Positions 1-7,847 of a stretch of DNA of 17,407 bases are shown here, piece after piece (position 1 is the first letter of the stretch; every line of letters begins with the position of its first letter). Source of the stretch: an uncultured Rikenellaceae bacterium (lineage in GTDB: Bacteria > Bacteroidota > Bacteroidia > Bacteroidales > Rikenellaceae); assembly GCA_904501625.1 (NCBI GenBank), contig CAJGBR010000033.1, forward strand, positions 1 through 17,407, read 5' to 3'. The translations under genes and the position numbers were made by a program. The notes beneath the pieces are model-generated. The model had not been told where the DNA came from. It ran no database searches and saw only the letters and a program-made list of their open reading frames with translations.

Positions 1-117
<117 letters not shown>

Positions 118-120
118 AAG

Positions 121-307
121 TTTGTTTTTATTTTTATTATATCCTTAAATGCTCAAAGAAATTATTAACTTTAGCTGCCTCAAATTCCTCAAAGAACAAT
201 ATTTCATCTAAAACTCTTCAGACAAAAAAAGCAATCGAACTTCTCAATCATTCCCCTCATCACATCTTCCCTTTCAATCGGAAGAACTTTCGTTCGAATT
301 GCGGGTG
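121..307 (-). promoter_or_regulatory. rRNA operon leader with boxA-like sequence
   Basis: This is the transcribed leader between the inner rRNA promoter and 16S. On the minus strand TGTTCTTTGAGG (187-198) resembles the boxA antitermination element (E. coli TGCTCTTTAACA), and a second CTTTGAGC copy lies at about 151-159. The position 70-80 nt before mature 16S fits a boxA. Assignment of Nus-factor function is inference from similarity; the 16S processing stem cannot be tested without the 3' flank. Confidence 0.45.
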
Positions 308-339
308 CAAAGGTAAAACCAATTTTTTAATCTACCAAA
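308..339 (-). promoter_or_regulatory. rRNA promoter, inner (P2)
   Basis: On the minus strand TTTG (336-339), a 20-nt spacer and TACCTTTG (308-315) match the Bacteroidetes primary sigma factor consensus TTTG/TAnnTTTG. T- and A-rich tracts lie just upstream (340-371), as expected of an UP-like element. Transcription should start near 302 and read into the 16S leader. Confidence 0.8.
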
Positions 340-448
340 TTTTTTGACAACTTTTTTCAAACTTTTTTTTCAGACCGTTATTTCAGTCTTACTCAACAAG
401 CCCGATGTGTCACTCGGTTTACTAAAGAACTGTTCTGTTTTGCGGATG

Positions 449-480
449 CAAAGTTGCATCATTTTTTGTTATCCACCAAA
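449..480 (-). promoter_or_regulatory. rRNA promoter, outer (P1)
   Basis: This is a second copy of the same layout: TTTG (477-480), 20-nt spacer, CAACTTTG (449-456), with one mismatch to TAnnTTTG. Both promoters share TTTGGT at the upstream box and TTTGCA/TTTGC at the -7 box, followed by C-rich sequence. An A/T-rich block at 481-590 lies upstream. Tandem promoters are usual for rRNA operons. Between this promoter and the gene starting at 714 I see only AT-rich intergenic DNA and no convincing further gene. Confidence 0.72.
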
Positions 481-713
481 TGTTTTTGAAACTTTTTTTC
501 AAAAAAAAATTCACATATTTTAAAACAACCTATAAATCAATTAAATACAACTTAAAAATTTTTAAACTTTTTTCAGTGATTTTCGTTTAAACATTAAATT
601 ATTCAAGGAATCGAGCATTTTTGATTACTCAATTTGGTAAGGATAACCACAAAATGACATAATAATTTCATTTGATTTGCGTTAAATTTATATGAAAACC
701 AACCCCGCAATAG

Positions 714-1298
714 ATGAAAATATTAATTTTATCATTGACAGGAATTCTGCAAAGTTTAACCTTTCACTATTTGCCCATATATGAAAATTGCGGTTTACGC
801 AATAATATAGACTTTATAACATTCATTCGGGCAATGGCAAGATTTAAAAATGCCGGAACACAAGACTCTATTTTTACAATAATAGATATGAAAAAACCGT
901 CAACCGATAAACGATTATTTGTCATTGACGTCAATCGGCAGCAATTACTGCACTCCTCTCACGTTGCACACGGTCGGGCAAGCGGAGAACTGATTGCTCA
1001 AAAGTTTTCGAATAAGATTGGTTCTCACTGCACATCAACAGGACTCTACCGCACAGCAGAAACATACACAGGAAAGAATGGTTACTCACTTAGACTTGAT
1101 GGTCTTGACCACGGCGTCAACCACAATGCCAGAGTCAGAGGCATCGTGATACATTCATCAAAGTATGCATCTCCAACATTGGCTGCAAAAGGCAGTATAT
1201 TGGGTCGCAGCCTGGGTTGTCCGGCACTGCCACCAGAACATTCTCGGCAGATTATCGAAACCATCAAAAACGGCACACTGCTTTATATTGCCAATTAG
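714..1298 (+). CDS. L,D-transpeptidase-like cell-wall enzyme (YkuD_2 type)
   Basis: A 194-residue protein of the murein L,D-transpeptidase catalytic-domain family found in many Bacteroidetes and Proteobacteria. The C-terminal half carries the catalytic signature: VIHSS with the family His at about residue 147, then GRSLGCPALP with the presumed nucleophile Cys near residue 169. A conserved block with HGRASGE (about 83-89) and SHCTSTGLY (about 104-112) precedes it. L,D-transpeptidases acylate their Cys with a peptidoglycan stem peptide and form 3-3 cross-links or attach proteins; the exact substrate of this subfamily is not clear from sequence. The first ~20 residues are hydrophobic and could be an export signal or membrane anchor, but there is no clear cleavage site. 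It is the only plus-strand gene, divergent from the rRNA operon and ending 21 nt before polA's stop. I see no strong promoter for it. Confidence 0.85.
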   Translation: MKILILSLTGILQSLTFHYLPIYENCGLRNNIDFITFIRAMARFKNAGTQDSIFTIIDMKKPSTDKRLFVIDVNRQQLLHSSHVAHGRASGELIAQKFSNKIGSHCTSTGLYRTAETYTGKNGYSLRLDGLDHGVNHNARVRGIVIHSSKYASPTLAAKGSILGRSLGCPALPPEHSRQIIETIKNGTLLYIAN

Positions 1299-1319
1299 TA
1301 TACCTATATTATATATGTA

Positions 1320-4148
1320 TTAGTGAGCATCAAGCCAATTCTCGCCTACACCGACCTCAACAGTCAGTGGCACTGCCAACTTAGCAGCACTCTCCATTTC
1401 AGTCTTGAGAATTTGCTCAACCCGTGGCAACTCACTTTTCAGGGCATCAACAATCAGTTCGTCGTGAACTTGAAGTATAAGTTTCGATTTCAAATTTTCC
1501 TGTTCAAAGCGACGAGCCACTCTCACCATTGCAATTTTCATAATATCTGCAGCACTACCCTGAATCGGAGCATTGACAGCATTTCGTTCTGCAAGCCCCC
1601 TCACCGTTGCATTCCCAGAGTTGATATCCGGCAACAATCGGCGACGACCAAATATCGTAGTTACAAATCCCGATTGTTTTGCCTGAGATATTGCACTCTC
1701 CATATACTCACGCACTCCGGGATAGGTCGAGAAATACCCATCAATCAGAGTCTTTGCCTCAGATCGCGGAATTGCCAGCCGCTGAGAGAGTCCAAATACA
1801 GATATACCATATATAATACCGAAGTTTGCAGTTTTCGCCCGACGACGTTGCTCACGACTGACCTCCGATTCTTGAGTATGATAAATTTTAGCCGCAGTTG
1901 ATGTATGAATATCCTTATCCTGCAAGAATGCCGAGATCAGTTCCTGATCACCACTTAATGACGCCATAATTCTCAGCTCGACCTGGCTATAATCTGCTGC
2001 AACTAGAACGTGTTCTGCATCACTCGGAACAAAGGCCTTTCTGATTTCACGGCCATCATCATCTCTGACCGGGATATTCTGCAAGTTTGGATCTGTCGAA
2101 CTCAGTCGTCCCGTAGCAGTTACAGCTTGATTAAACGATGTGTGAATTCTGCCCGTAACCGGATTTATCATCTGTGGCAATGCTGTAACATATGTATTCA
2201 TCAACTTTCGCAAACCACGATACTCAAGAATCAACTCAATAATCGGGTGCTTATCTGAAAGGCTCTGCAAATACTCTTCATCGGTTGAATATTGCTTTGT
2301 TTTCGTACGCTTAGGTTTCGGATCAAGTTGCAACTTCTCAAATAGAATTTCTCCTAGTTGTTTCGATGAATTTATATTCAAAGTCGGCAAATCTGCCATC
2401 ATACGAATTTCACTCTCAAGGACTGCTATTCTATATTCAAGCTGCACCTCATAGTCCCTCAAAACAGCAACATCTAATTTCACTCCATTGAGTTCAATAT
2501 CTCCCAATACCGAAATCAATGGCTCCTCAACATCAAGATAAAGACTATCGAGTCCGAGTTTGGAAAGTTCATTCCACAGAACGCCATAAAGCTGCAACGT
2601 GATATCTGCATCTTCTGCCGAGTAGTTTCCGACTTTGTCGGTTGAGACCATCTCCATCGACAACTGCTTTGTACCACGACCTATGATATCTTCGATCGGA
2701 ATCGGCGAATAATTCAAATAAGTCTTAGCCAAAAAGTCCATATTATGTCGTGACTCGGGATTAATCAGATAATGCATAATCATCGTATCCAGAAATACAC
2801 CTCTGAGTCGCACATCATTATTACGCAACACCATATAATCGAACTTAAGATTTTGTCCGATTTTTTTGATTTTATTATTTTCGAGCAGAGGTTTAAGTTT
2901 ATCAAGTCGGTGACGAGCAACCTCAGGATTATCCAATGGCAACACTACGTAATAAGCCTCATGTTCTCTCACAGCCAGAGATATTCCCACGAGTTTCGCC
3001 GAAAATGGATCCAAGCCCGTAGTCTCGGTATCAAGGCATATTGACTCATAACGTTCAATATCAATAAGCATTGCCTCAAACTGCAAATCATCAGCCACGA
3101 GGGTATATCTGTGCGATGTCGATTCGATTGTCCGATACACCGACGGAGCATCTTCACCAAATAACGACCCCTGAGTTGATGTCGTCTTTTCAACAACAAC
3201 ATCACGTTTTTCTTGTACAACCGATCCGAAAAGATCACGTTGCACAGAATCACCATTTGAGATAGATTCGAGAATTCCACACATCGACTCCAACTCTCGC
3301 AGAAACATATTAAAGTTCAGTTGCTTGTATATTTCAGTCAGTTTCGCACAATTCGGACATTTCACCTTCAGGCTCTCTGCATCAAACTCGATTGGCACAT
3401 TCAAATCAATCGCTGCCAACCGTTTTGACAGTGACAATTGTTCACGACAAGCCTCAATATTTTCACGTTGTTTACCTTTGAGTTTTGACGTATCACTCAG
3501 AATATGCTCGATGGTACCAAACTGAGACACCAACTTGATAGCACTCTTTTCGCCGATACCTGGCACTCCCGGTATATTATCTGCAGCATCTCCCCACAGA
3601 GCCAAAATATCTATTATCAGTTTGGGGTCTTCAATTCCGTAATGTTTGAAGATTTCGTCCATACCGATAATTTCGATCTCATCGGCACCTTTTTGTTGTT
3701 TGTATATATGAACATTCGGCTGCACCAGCTGACCATAGTCCTTATCCGGAGTAACCATAAACACGTCATATCCTGCTTCAGCACCTTTGACAGACAACGT
3801 TCCGATTACGTCATCAGCCTCATAACCGCTAACCTGCAAAATCGGGATACCCATTGCAGACAAAATCTCTTTAATATACGGCACCGACTGTCTGATATCT
3901 TCGGGAGTCTCCTCACGGTTAGCCTTGTACAGCGGATATATCTCTGATCGGAAGGTCGGACCACCGGGATCAAATGCCACACCGAGCAGGTCTGGACGTT
4001 CGTTACGAATAATATCATTCAGGAATTTTATAAATCCGAATACGGCAGAGGTATTTATTCCTTCCCTATTACGCATTGGTCTGCTCAGGAAGGCATAATA
4101 GAATCTGAATATCAACGCATAAGCGTCTATAAGGAACAATCTCTTCAT
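1320..4148 (-). CDS. polA: DNA polymerase I
   Basis: 942 residues, normal for a three-domain Pol I. The N-terminal 5' nuclease has the metal-binding blocks LFLIDAYALI, GYEADDVIGTL, TPDKDYGQLV and GDAADNIPGVPGIGEKSA. The middle 3'-5' proofreading exonuclease keeps its acidic residues: LDTETTGLDP near 370, the GQNLKFDYMVL block and YSAEDAD, so proofreading should be active. The polymerase domain has motif A AADYSQVELRI (near 718), motif B RRRAKTANFGIIYG (near 773) and motif C QVHDEL (near 896). It fills gaps after Okazaki primer removal and in excision repair. The frame stays open upstream to a TTG at 4199, but that TTG is itself the upstream promoter box, so translation should start at the ATG of MKRLFLIDAY (4148). 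It is a separate unit with its own promoter. Confidence 0.98.
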   Translation of the reverse strand: MKRLFLIDAYALIFRFYYAFLSRPMRNREGINTSAVFGFIKFLNDIIRNERPDLLGVAFDPGGPTFRSEIYPLYKANREETPEDIRQSVPYIKEILSAMGIPILQVSGYEADDVIGTLSVKGAEAGYDVFMVTPDKDYGQLVQPNVHIYKQQKGADEIEIIGMDEIFKHYGIEDPKLIIDILALWGDAADNIPGVPGIGEKSAIKLVSQFGTIEHILSDTSKLKGKQRENIEACREQLSLSKRLAAIDLNVPIEFDAESLKVKCPNCAKLTEIYKQLNFNMFLRELESMCGILESISNGDSVQRDLFGSVVQEKRDVVVEKTTSTQGSLFGEDAPSVYRTIESTSHRYTLVADDLQFEAMLIDIERYESICLDTETTGLDPFSAKLVGISLAVREHEAYYVVLPLDNPEVARHRLDKLKPLLENNKIKKIGQNLKFDYMVLRNNDVRLRGVFLDTMIMHYLINPESRHNMDFLAKTYLNYSPIPIEDIIGRGTKQLSMEMVSTDKVGNYSAEDADITLQLYGVLWNELSKLGLDSLYLDVEEPLISVLGDIELNGVKLDVAVLRDYEVQLEYRIAVLESEIRMMADLPTLNINSSKQLGEILFEKLQLDPKPKRTKTKQYSTDEEYLQSLSDKHPIIELILEYRGLRKLMNTYVTALPQMINPVTGRIHTSFNQAVTATGRLSSTDPNLQNIPVRDDDGREIRKAFVPSDAEHVLVAADYSQVELRIMASLSGDQELISAFLQDKDIHTSTAAKIYHTQESEVSREQRRRAKTANFGIIYGISVFGLSQRLAIPRSEAKTLIDGYFSTYPGVREYMESAISQAKQSGFVTTIFGRRRLLPDINSGNATVRGLAERNAVNAPIQGSAADIMKIAMVRVARRFEQENLKSKLILQVHDELIVDALKSELPRVEQILKTEMESAAKLAVPLTVEVGVGENWLDAH

Positions 4149-4168
4149 TTTGTCAATTTTCTTCAGCA

Positions 4169-4199
4169 CAAAATTATGAAAAACGACTTTAATATGCAA
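4169..4199 (-). promoter_or_regulatory. polA promoter
   Basis: On the minus strand TTG (4197-4199), a 20-nt spacer and a perfect TAATTTTG (4169-4176). The predicted transcript has a ~15-nt leader before the ATG at 4148, which rules out the longer in-frame TTG start. Confidence 0.75.
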
Positions 4200-4202
4200 T
4201 TA

Positions 4203-4238
4203 AAAAAGTGCAGCCCCAATGAGGGAACTGCACTTTTT
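4203..4238 (-). terminator. Rho-independent terminator between the 179-aa gene and polA
   Basis: AAAAAGTGCAG (4203-4213) pairs perfectly with CTGCACTTTTT (4228-4238); inner CCC/GGG can extend the stem. It has A tracts on one side and T tracts on the other, so it can work in both directions. Its position directly after the minus-strand gene ending at 4258 makes that its main job. Confidence 0.85.
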
Positions 4239-4257
4239 AACATTTATCTGACTCTGT

Positions 4258-4797
4258 CTATTTATCTGCATTGTAACCATTATCATAGACAGTTATCATT
4301 CTATATTTATTACTGCGATCTCTTGATATCATAAACCACACCAATTTTTTTTCATCTAACTTATCAGATCCGTCAGTTTTTTGGATAAAGTACACTTCAT
4401 ATTTTTTCTTACTGTCGAGGCCATTACTGATATCTTCACTGGAACTAATCTTGTCGCCTTTGTGCAGTACATATTTTTTATCATTAGAAAATTGTTCATA
4501 TAGTTTATTAAATTTCACCTTAATGCCTGATTCATCGGTAGAGGCAATCGGACAAGTAAACACTCTCCAAACCTTATCATTTTTGGTTTGAATGGTCAGA
4601 ATAATATCTTCACCATTGTATTTACCCATTAATACATCACGATCAGGAAGAAAATTAAAACCTTTGGTTTTCAATAGTTTAACCATTTCAGCTTTAGTTC
4701 CATCGACAGAAACGCCCATAAATTTTGTCACATTATTTTGAGCTACTGCAAAAGAATACGACACAACAAAAACAACAAGAAGTAAAAGTTTTTTCAT
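4258..4797 (-). CDS. Secreted protein of unknown function
   Basis: 179 residues starting MKKLLLLVVFVVSYSFAVAQNN: a clear Sec signal peptide with probable cleavage after AVA-Q near residue 19, and no lipobox Cys. The mature part is mixed alpha/beta and Lys/Asp-rich, with VTKFMGVSVDGTKAEMVKLLKTKGF near the start. I recall this kind of opening from conserved unnamed Bacteroidales exported proteins, but I know no function. It has its own promoter and a strong terminator, so it is monocistronic. Likely periplasmic or surface exposed. Confidence 0.8.
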   Translation of the reverse strand: MKKLLLLVVFVVSYSFAVAQNNVTKFMGVSVDGTKAEMVKLLKTKGFNFLPDRDVLMGKYNGEDIILTIQTKNDKVWRVFTCPIASTDESGIKVKFNKLYEQFSNDKKYVLHKGDKISSSEDISNGLDSKKKYEVYFIQKTDGSDKLDEKKLVWFMISRDRSNKYRMITVYDNGYNADK

Positions 4798-4822
4798 AAT
4801 CTTTAAATTTTAGGGTTTAATG

Positions 4823-4853
4823 CAAATGTAATAAATATATTTAATAACACAAA
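4823..4853 (-). promoter_or_regulatory. Promoter of the 179-aa secreted protein
   Basis: On the minus strand TTTG (4850-4853), a 19-nt spacer and TACATTTG (4823-4830): a full match to the Bacteroidetes consensus, about 25 nt before the ATG at 4797. Confidence 0.82.
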
Positions 4854-4878
4854 TTTTTGTTTCGCGAACACAACAAAT

Positions 4879-4908
4879 AAGGCAGTCGATTTCATATTCG
4901 ACTGCCTT
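4879..4908 (-). terminator. Rho-independent terminator after the 80-aa gene
   Basis: AAGGCAGTCGA (4879-4889) pairs perfectly with TCGACTGCCTT (4898-4908) around an 8-nt loop, followed on the minus strand by TATTTGTT. It lies 20 nt after the stop of the minus-strand gene ending at 4929. Confidence 0.8.
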
Positions 4909-4928
4909 TGTTATACGATTTATAATTT

Positions 4929-5171
4929 TTACAGTGTAGATTGTTCAAAATTCAATTCACAATTTATCTCTCCATTATTATTACTTAAACATCCAACGCA
5001 TATTAATTCAGGAATATCGTTAGTCCAAAAAGTAACTTTAACTGAAGATCCTATAGGAATCTCAATTTGACATTTCAACTCCTCAGACTTTTTTATACAC
5101 ATATTTTTTAAACTTTCAAAACTATCTGATTTTCTACCGACATTAATGTCAATATCTTTATTTTTCGACAT
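4929..5171 (-). CDS. Small cytoplasmic protein of unknown function (80 aa)
   Basis: 80 residues with no signal peptide or membrane segment. The N-terminal third is Lys/Ser/Asp-rich (MSKNKDIDINVGRKSD), followed by an amphipathic helix and beta-like segments such as CQIEIPIGSSVKVTFWT and IPELICVGCL. Four cysteines are present but not in a CxxC pair. It follows the Bor-like lipoprotein gene by 31 nt and no separate promoter is evident, so the two probably share a transcript ending at the hairpin at 4879-4908. I do not recognise the family. Its reality rests on the operon-like spacing, the terminator and the absence of a competing frame. Confidence 0.6.
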   Translation of the reverse strand: MSKNKDIDINVGRKSDSFESLKNMCIKKSEELKCQIEIPIGSSVKVTFWTNDIPELICVGCLSNNNGEINCELNFEQSTL

Positions 5172-5202
5172 AATTTTAAATTTTAACTATACTGATTGCA
5201 CA

Positions 5203-5526
5203 TTATTTTGCATTCTCTGCATCTTTCAATGGCACATAAAATGTTGTTGTTGTCTGAGTATAAATACCAAAAGTAAGATATTCAATTAAAATATTTACAA
5301 GTGAATGATTCACCTTAACCATATAACTATCTCTGTTACCGACATATTCTTGGGGATTCACATCTACATCCTTAAGTGGTAATAATCCATAAATAAGATG
5401 ATGATTGGTTACCTTATTAATCTCCACAACCGGAGTCTTTTCATTAACATCACCAACCATAATTCTTGTATTGTAACAAGAAGTAAATGCGATAACGCAT
5501 ACAACAAGGAGGAAAAGTTTTTTCAT
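5203..5526 (-). CDS. Bor-like small lipoprotein
   Basis: 107 residues. MKKLFLLVVCVIAFTSCYN is a lipoprotein signal with a lipobox ending at Cys17. The mature chain has two features of the lambda Bor/Iss lipoprotein family: a histidine pair before a short Gly/Leu segment (NHHLIYGLLPL) and a C-terminal LTFGIYT followed by a beta-like TTTTFYVP, much like Bor's HHFF and TLGIYTP regions. Bor is an outer-membrane lipoprotein known from lysogens for serum resistance; that role cannot be assumed here. The frame is open to 5553, but the upstream ATG falls in the -7 promoter box, so I choose 5526. Probably co-transcribed with the 80-aa gene. Confidence 0.72.
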   Translation of the reverse strand: MKKLFLLVVCVIAFTSCYNTRIMVGDVNEKTPVVEINKVTNHHLIYGLLPLKDVDVNPQEYVGNRDSYMVKVNHSLVNILIEYLTFGIYTQTTTTFYVPLKDAENAK

Positions 5527-5550
5527 AATCTTAATATTTTTGATTCGGCA

Positions 5551-5558
5551 CAAATATA
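5551..5558 (-). promoter_or_regulatory. -7 box of the Bor-like gene promoter
   Basis: TATATTTG on the minus strand is a perfect TAnnTTTG about 25 nt before the ATG at 5526. The upstream box is poor: the nearest TTG (5574-5576) is only 15 nt away. The gene may need an activator or an alternative upstream element. Confidence 0.5.
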
Positions 5559-5623
5559 ATTCATTTGGAAATACAATTTTCTTATTTATATATATTTAAT
5601 TATCAACATCATACACAAAAAAA

Positions 5624-5653
5624 GCGACTGAACCTATAATTAGATTCAGTCGC
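5624..5653 (-). terminator. Rho-independent terminator after buk
   Basis: GCGACTGAA (5624-5632) pairs perfectly with TTCAGTCGC (5645-5653), followed on the minus strand by seven T (5617-5623). It ends the ptb-buk transcript about 50 nt after the buk stop codon. Confidence 0.85.
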
Positions 5654-5705
5654 CATTCTACAATCAGGAGCAAGTTTCTTACCTACACCCGATTCTATCT
5701 GTCAA

Positions 5706-6779
5706 CTACTTGTACTCTTTCGGAGCAACTTCGCCTGTCAATACATTAAGACCATTTTCAGCCAACGCTCCCATTTCGTCTTCGCCAGGGAATACCTTAA
5801 CTGGAGCTATTGTACCGACCATTTTTTCCACCTCTGCACAAATATACTTGTCATAAGCGATACCTCCTGTAATAAGGATTGCATCAACCTTACCACGCAA
5901 TACCACAGACATCGATCCAATCATTTTTGCAATGTTATAGATCAGAGCCTCAACGATTGCTGCACATTTAGCATCTCCGGCTTCAGCTCGGTCTGAGATA
6001 TCCTTTGCACTGTTTGTTCCAACGTGTGCAACCATACCTCCCTTACCGTTAATCATCTTCTTAATTTCAGCCAGGGTATATTTTCCCGAGAAGCACAACT
6101 TAGCCAATGCTCCTGTAGGTAACGAACCTGCACGTTCTGGTGAGAATGGACCTTCACCATCCAACGCATTGTTCACATCAACTACACGACCCAAACGGTG
6201 AGCACCAATTGAGATGCCGCCACCCAAGTGTGCGATAACGAGATTCAATTCTTCGTATTTTTTTCCTACACTTTTTGCATAAGCACGTGCAATTGCCTTC
6301 TGATTCAGAGCGTGGAAAATCGAAACTCTCGGAAGTTCTGGCAGACCTGTAAATCTTGCAACATCTTCCATTTCGTCAACCACTACCGGATCGGCGATGA
6401 ATGCTCTTGCTCCGGGAATATCTTTAGCGATATCTGCTGCGATCAAACCACCAAGATTTGATGCGTGTTCGCCCATTGGAGGATTGATCAAGTCATTCTT
6501 CAATGCTTCGTTTACTTCGTACACACCAGATTCGATTGGTTTCACCAAGCCACCACGACCAACGATTGCATTAATATCTGACATCTTAACACCCTCTTCT
6601 TCGACTGCCTTTACGATAATATCCTTACGGAATTGAAACTGGTCACTAACCTTTGCATAACGACCAATCTCTTCAGACGAGTGACGCAATGTTTTAACGA
6701 ATACCGGAGATTCGTTCTTGTAGATTGCGATCTTTGTTGATGTCGAACCCGGGTTAATTGCTAAAATTGTGTAATCCAT
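5706..6779 (-). CDS. buk: Butyrate kinase
   Basis: 357 residues, the usual length. It converts butyryl phosphate and ADP to butyrate and ATP; members also act on isobutyryl and similar branched phosphates. It belongs to the ASKHA (acetate kinase/actin) superfamily: phosphate-binding loop INPGSTSTKIAIY at the N-terminus, VGRGG near 75, IFHALNQKA near 159, adenosine/phosphate loop HLGGGISIG near 189, and LITGGIAYD near 305. Small substitutions (PGSTSTK instead of CGSSSIK) separate it from the acetate kinase in this window. It starts 9 nt after ptb, so the two are co-transcribed. Confidence 0.96.
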   Translation of the reverse strand: MDYTILAINPGSTSTKIAIYKNESPVFVKTLRHSSEEIGRYAKVSDQFQFRKDIIVKAVEEEGVKMSDINAIVGRGGLVKPIESGVYEVNEALKNDLINPPMGEHASNLGGLIAADIAKDIPGARAFIADPVVVDEMEDVARFTGLPELPRVSIFHALNQKAIARAYAKSVGKKYEELNLVIAHLGGGISIGAHRLGRVVDVNNALDGEGPFSPERAGSLPTGALAKLCFSGKYTLAEIKKMINGKGGMVAHVGTNSAKDISDRAEAGDAKCAAIVEALIYNIAKMIGSMSVVLRGKVDAILITGGIAYDKYICAEVEKMVGTIAPVKVFPGEDEMGALAENGLNVLTGEVAPKEYK

Positions 6780-6788
6780 AATTTCAGA

Positions 6789-7691
6789 CTATTTTGCAGA
6801 CAACACTGCCAATGCGATTGAATAGAGTTTTGATTCTTCAGAGTCACCGCGAGATGTCAAAACGCACGGAGCCTTTGCACCTACGATCATTGCAGCTAAT
6901 TCAGCCTTTGCAAACTTAGTACAAGCCTTGAAGAATACGTTACCACTTTCGAGGTTCGGGAATACCAAACAGTCTGCATCACCTGCAACCTTGCTTTCGA
7001 GTTTCTTAGTTTTTACAGTTTCAGGATCGATAGCTACGTCCAAAGCCAACGGACCGTCAACCAATGCTTTACCGAATGTACCGCGATCGCCGTGTTTAGC
7101 CAAGATTGCTGCATCAACGCAAGATTGGATGCCGTCCAACATTTGTTCAGTCGGAGCAATTGCAGCCACTTTCGGGCATTCAATACCGAGATTTTTAGCC
7201 ACAGAGATTACATTCTTAGTGATAGTAATCTTTTGTTTGAGATCTGGAGCTGGGATAATTGCCACGTCAGCTACGGTCAACAATTTGTGATATGTCGGAA
7301 CTTGAACTACAGTCACGTGGCTCAAAGTACCTTTCGGTGGAACCAAACCATATTCTTTGTTCAAGATACCACGCATATATTTATCTGTACTTACAAGACC
7401 TTTCATCAATACGTCAGCTTCACCTTCTTTAATCATTTTCACAGCGATTTCAACGCATTTCACATCGCTAGCACCCTCAACGATAGTGAATTTTGACGAA
7501 TCGATATTGTGTTCAGCACAAATCTTTTTGATGGTTTCAGGATTACCGACCAGGATAGCATCAACGATACCGTGGTCTACTGCATTACTTACTGCACCCA
7601 GAGTGTGCGAATCTTCAGCATAAGCTACTGCGAGGCGTTTCTTTCCTTTAGATTTTACCGCTTCGATAATTTGGTTAAGGTTGGTTATCAT
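6789..7691 (-). CDS. ptb: Phosphate butyryltransferase
   Basis: 300 residues, the standard length for Ptb. It exchanges CoA for phosphate on butyryl-CoA or related short acyl-CoAs, giving the acyl phosphate used by Buk. The N-terminal KKRLAVAYAEDSHTLGAV and the VLMKGLVSTDKYMRGIL block are characteristic, as is the C-terminal LVFPNLESGNVFFKA segment shared with Pta. It has its own promoter and is separated from ackA by a terminator, so the butyrate pair can be expressed apart from the acetate pair. In a gut-type Bacteroidales the pair could serve butyrate formation or branched-acid release from Val, Leu and Ile; sequence alone does not decide. Confidence 0.96.
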   Translation of the reverse strand: MITNLNQIIEAVKSKGKKRLAVAYAEDSHTLGAVSNAVDHGIVDAILVGNPETIKKICAEHNIDSSKFTIVEGASDVKCVEIAVKMIKEGEADVLMKGLVSTDKYMRGILNKEYGLVPPKGTLSHVTVVQVPTYHKLLTVADVAIIPAPDLKQKITITKNVISVAKNLGIECPKVAAIAPTEQMLDGIQSCVDAAILAKHGDRGTFGKALVDGPLALDVAIDPETVKTKKLESKVAGDADCLVFPNLESGNVFFKACTKFAKAELAAMIVGAKAPCVLTSRGDSEESKLYSIALAVLSAK

Positions 7692-7716
7692 AAAATATGT
7701 AATTTAATTTTGGTTG

Positions 7717-7748
7717 CAAATTTATATAATTTTCCGATATAATCCACA
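7717..7748 (-). promoter_or_regulatory. ptb-buk promoter
   Basis: TAAATTTG (7717-7724, minus strand) is a perfect -7 box 25 nt before the ptb ATG. The upstream box at 20 nt is TGTG (7745-7748), one mismatch to TTTG. Confidence 0.62.
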
Positions 7749-7785
7749 TTATTAGCATTTTTTCGATACTTTAGATAAAAATAAA

Positions 7786-7821
7786 GGTAAACTAAAGAGT
7801 TTTAAGGCTCTTTAATTTACC
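7786..7821 (-). terminator. Terminator after ackA
   Basis: GGTAAACTAAAGAG (7786-7799) pairs with CTCTTTAATTTACC (7808-7821), 13 of 14 positions, followed on the minus strand by TTTATTTTTAT. It splits pta-ackA from ptb-buk. Confidence 0.85.
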
Positions 7822-7847
7822 TTTTGGGAATCGTAATTTTTCTACGA

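Noticed and set aside
1323..1901. 192-codon plus-strand frame opposite the polymerase domain of polA
   Set aside because: Antisense shadow; Ser/Arg/Cys-rich translation without domain features.
4149..4199. Longer polA start (TTG at 4199) adding 17 residues
   Set aside because: The TTG is the upstream promoter box and the added residues are not Pol I-like; the ATG at 4148 gives the conserved N-terminus.
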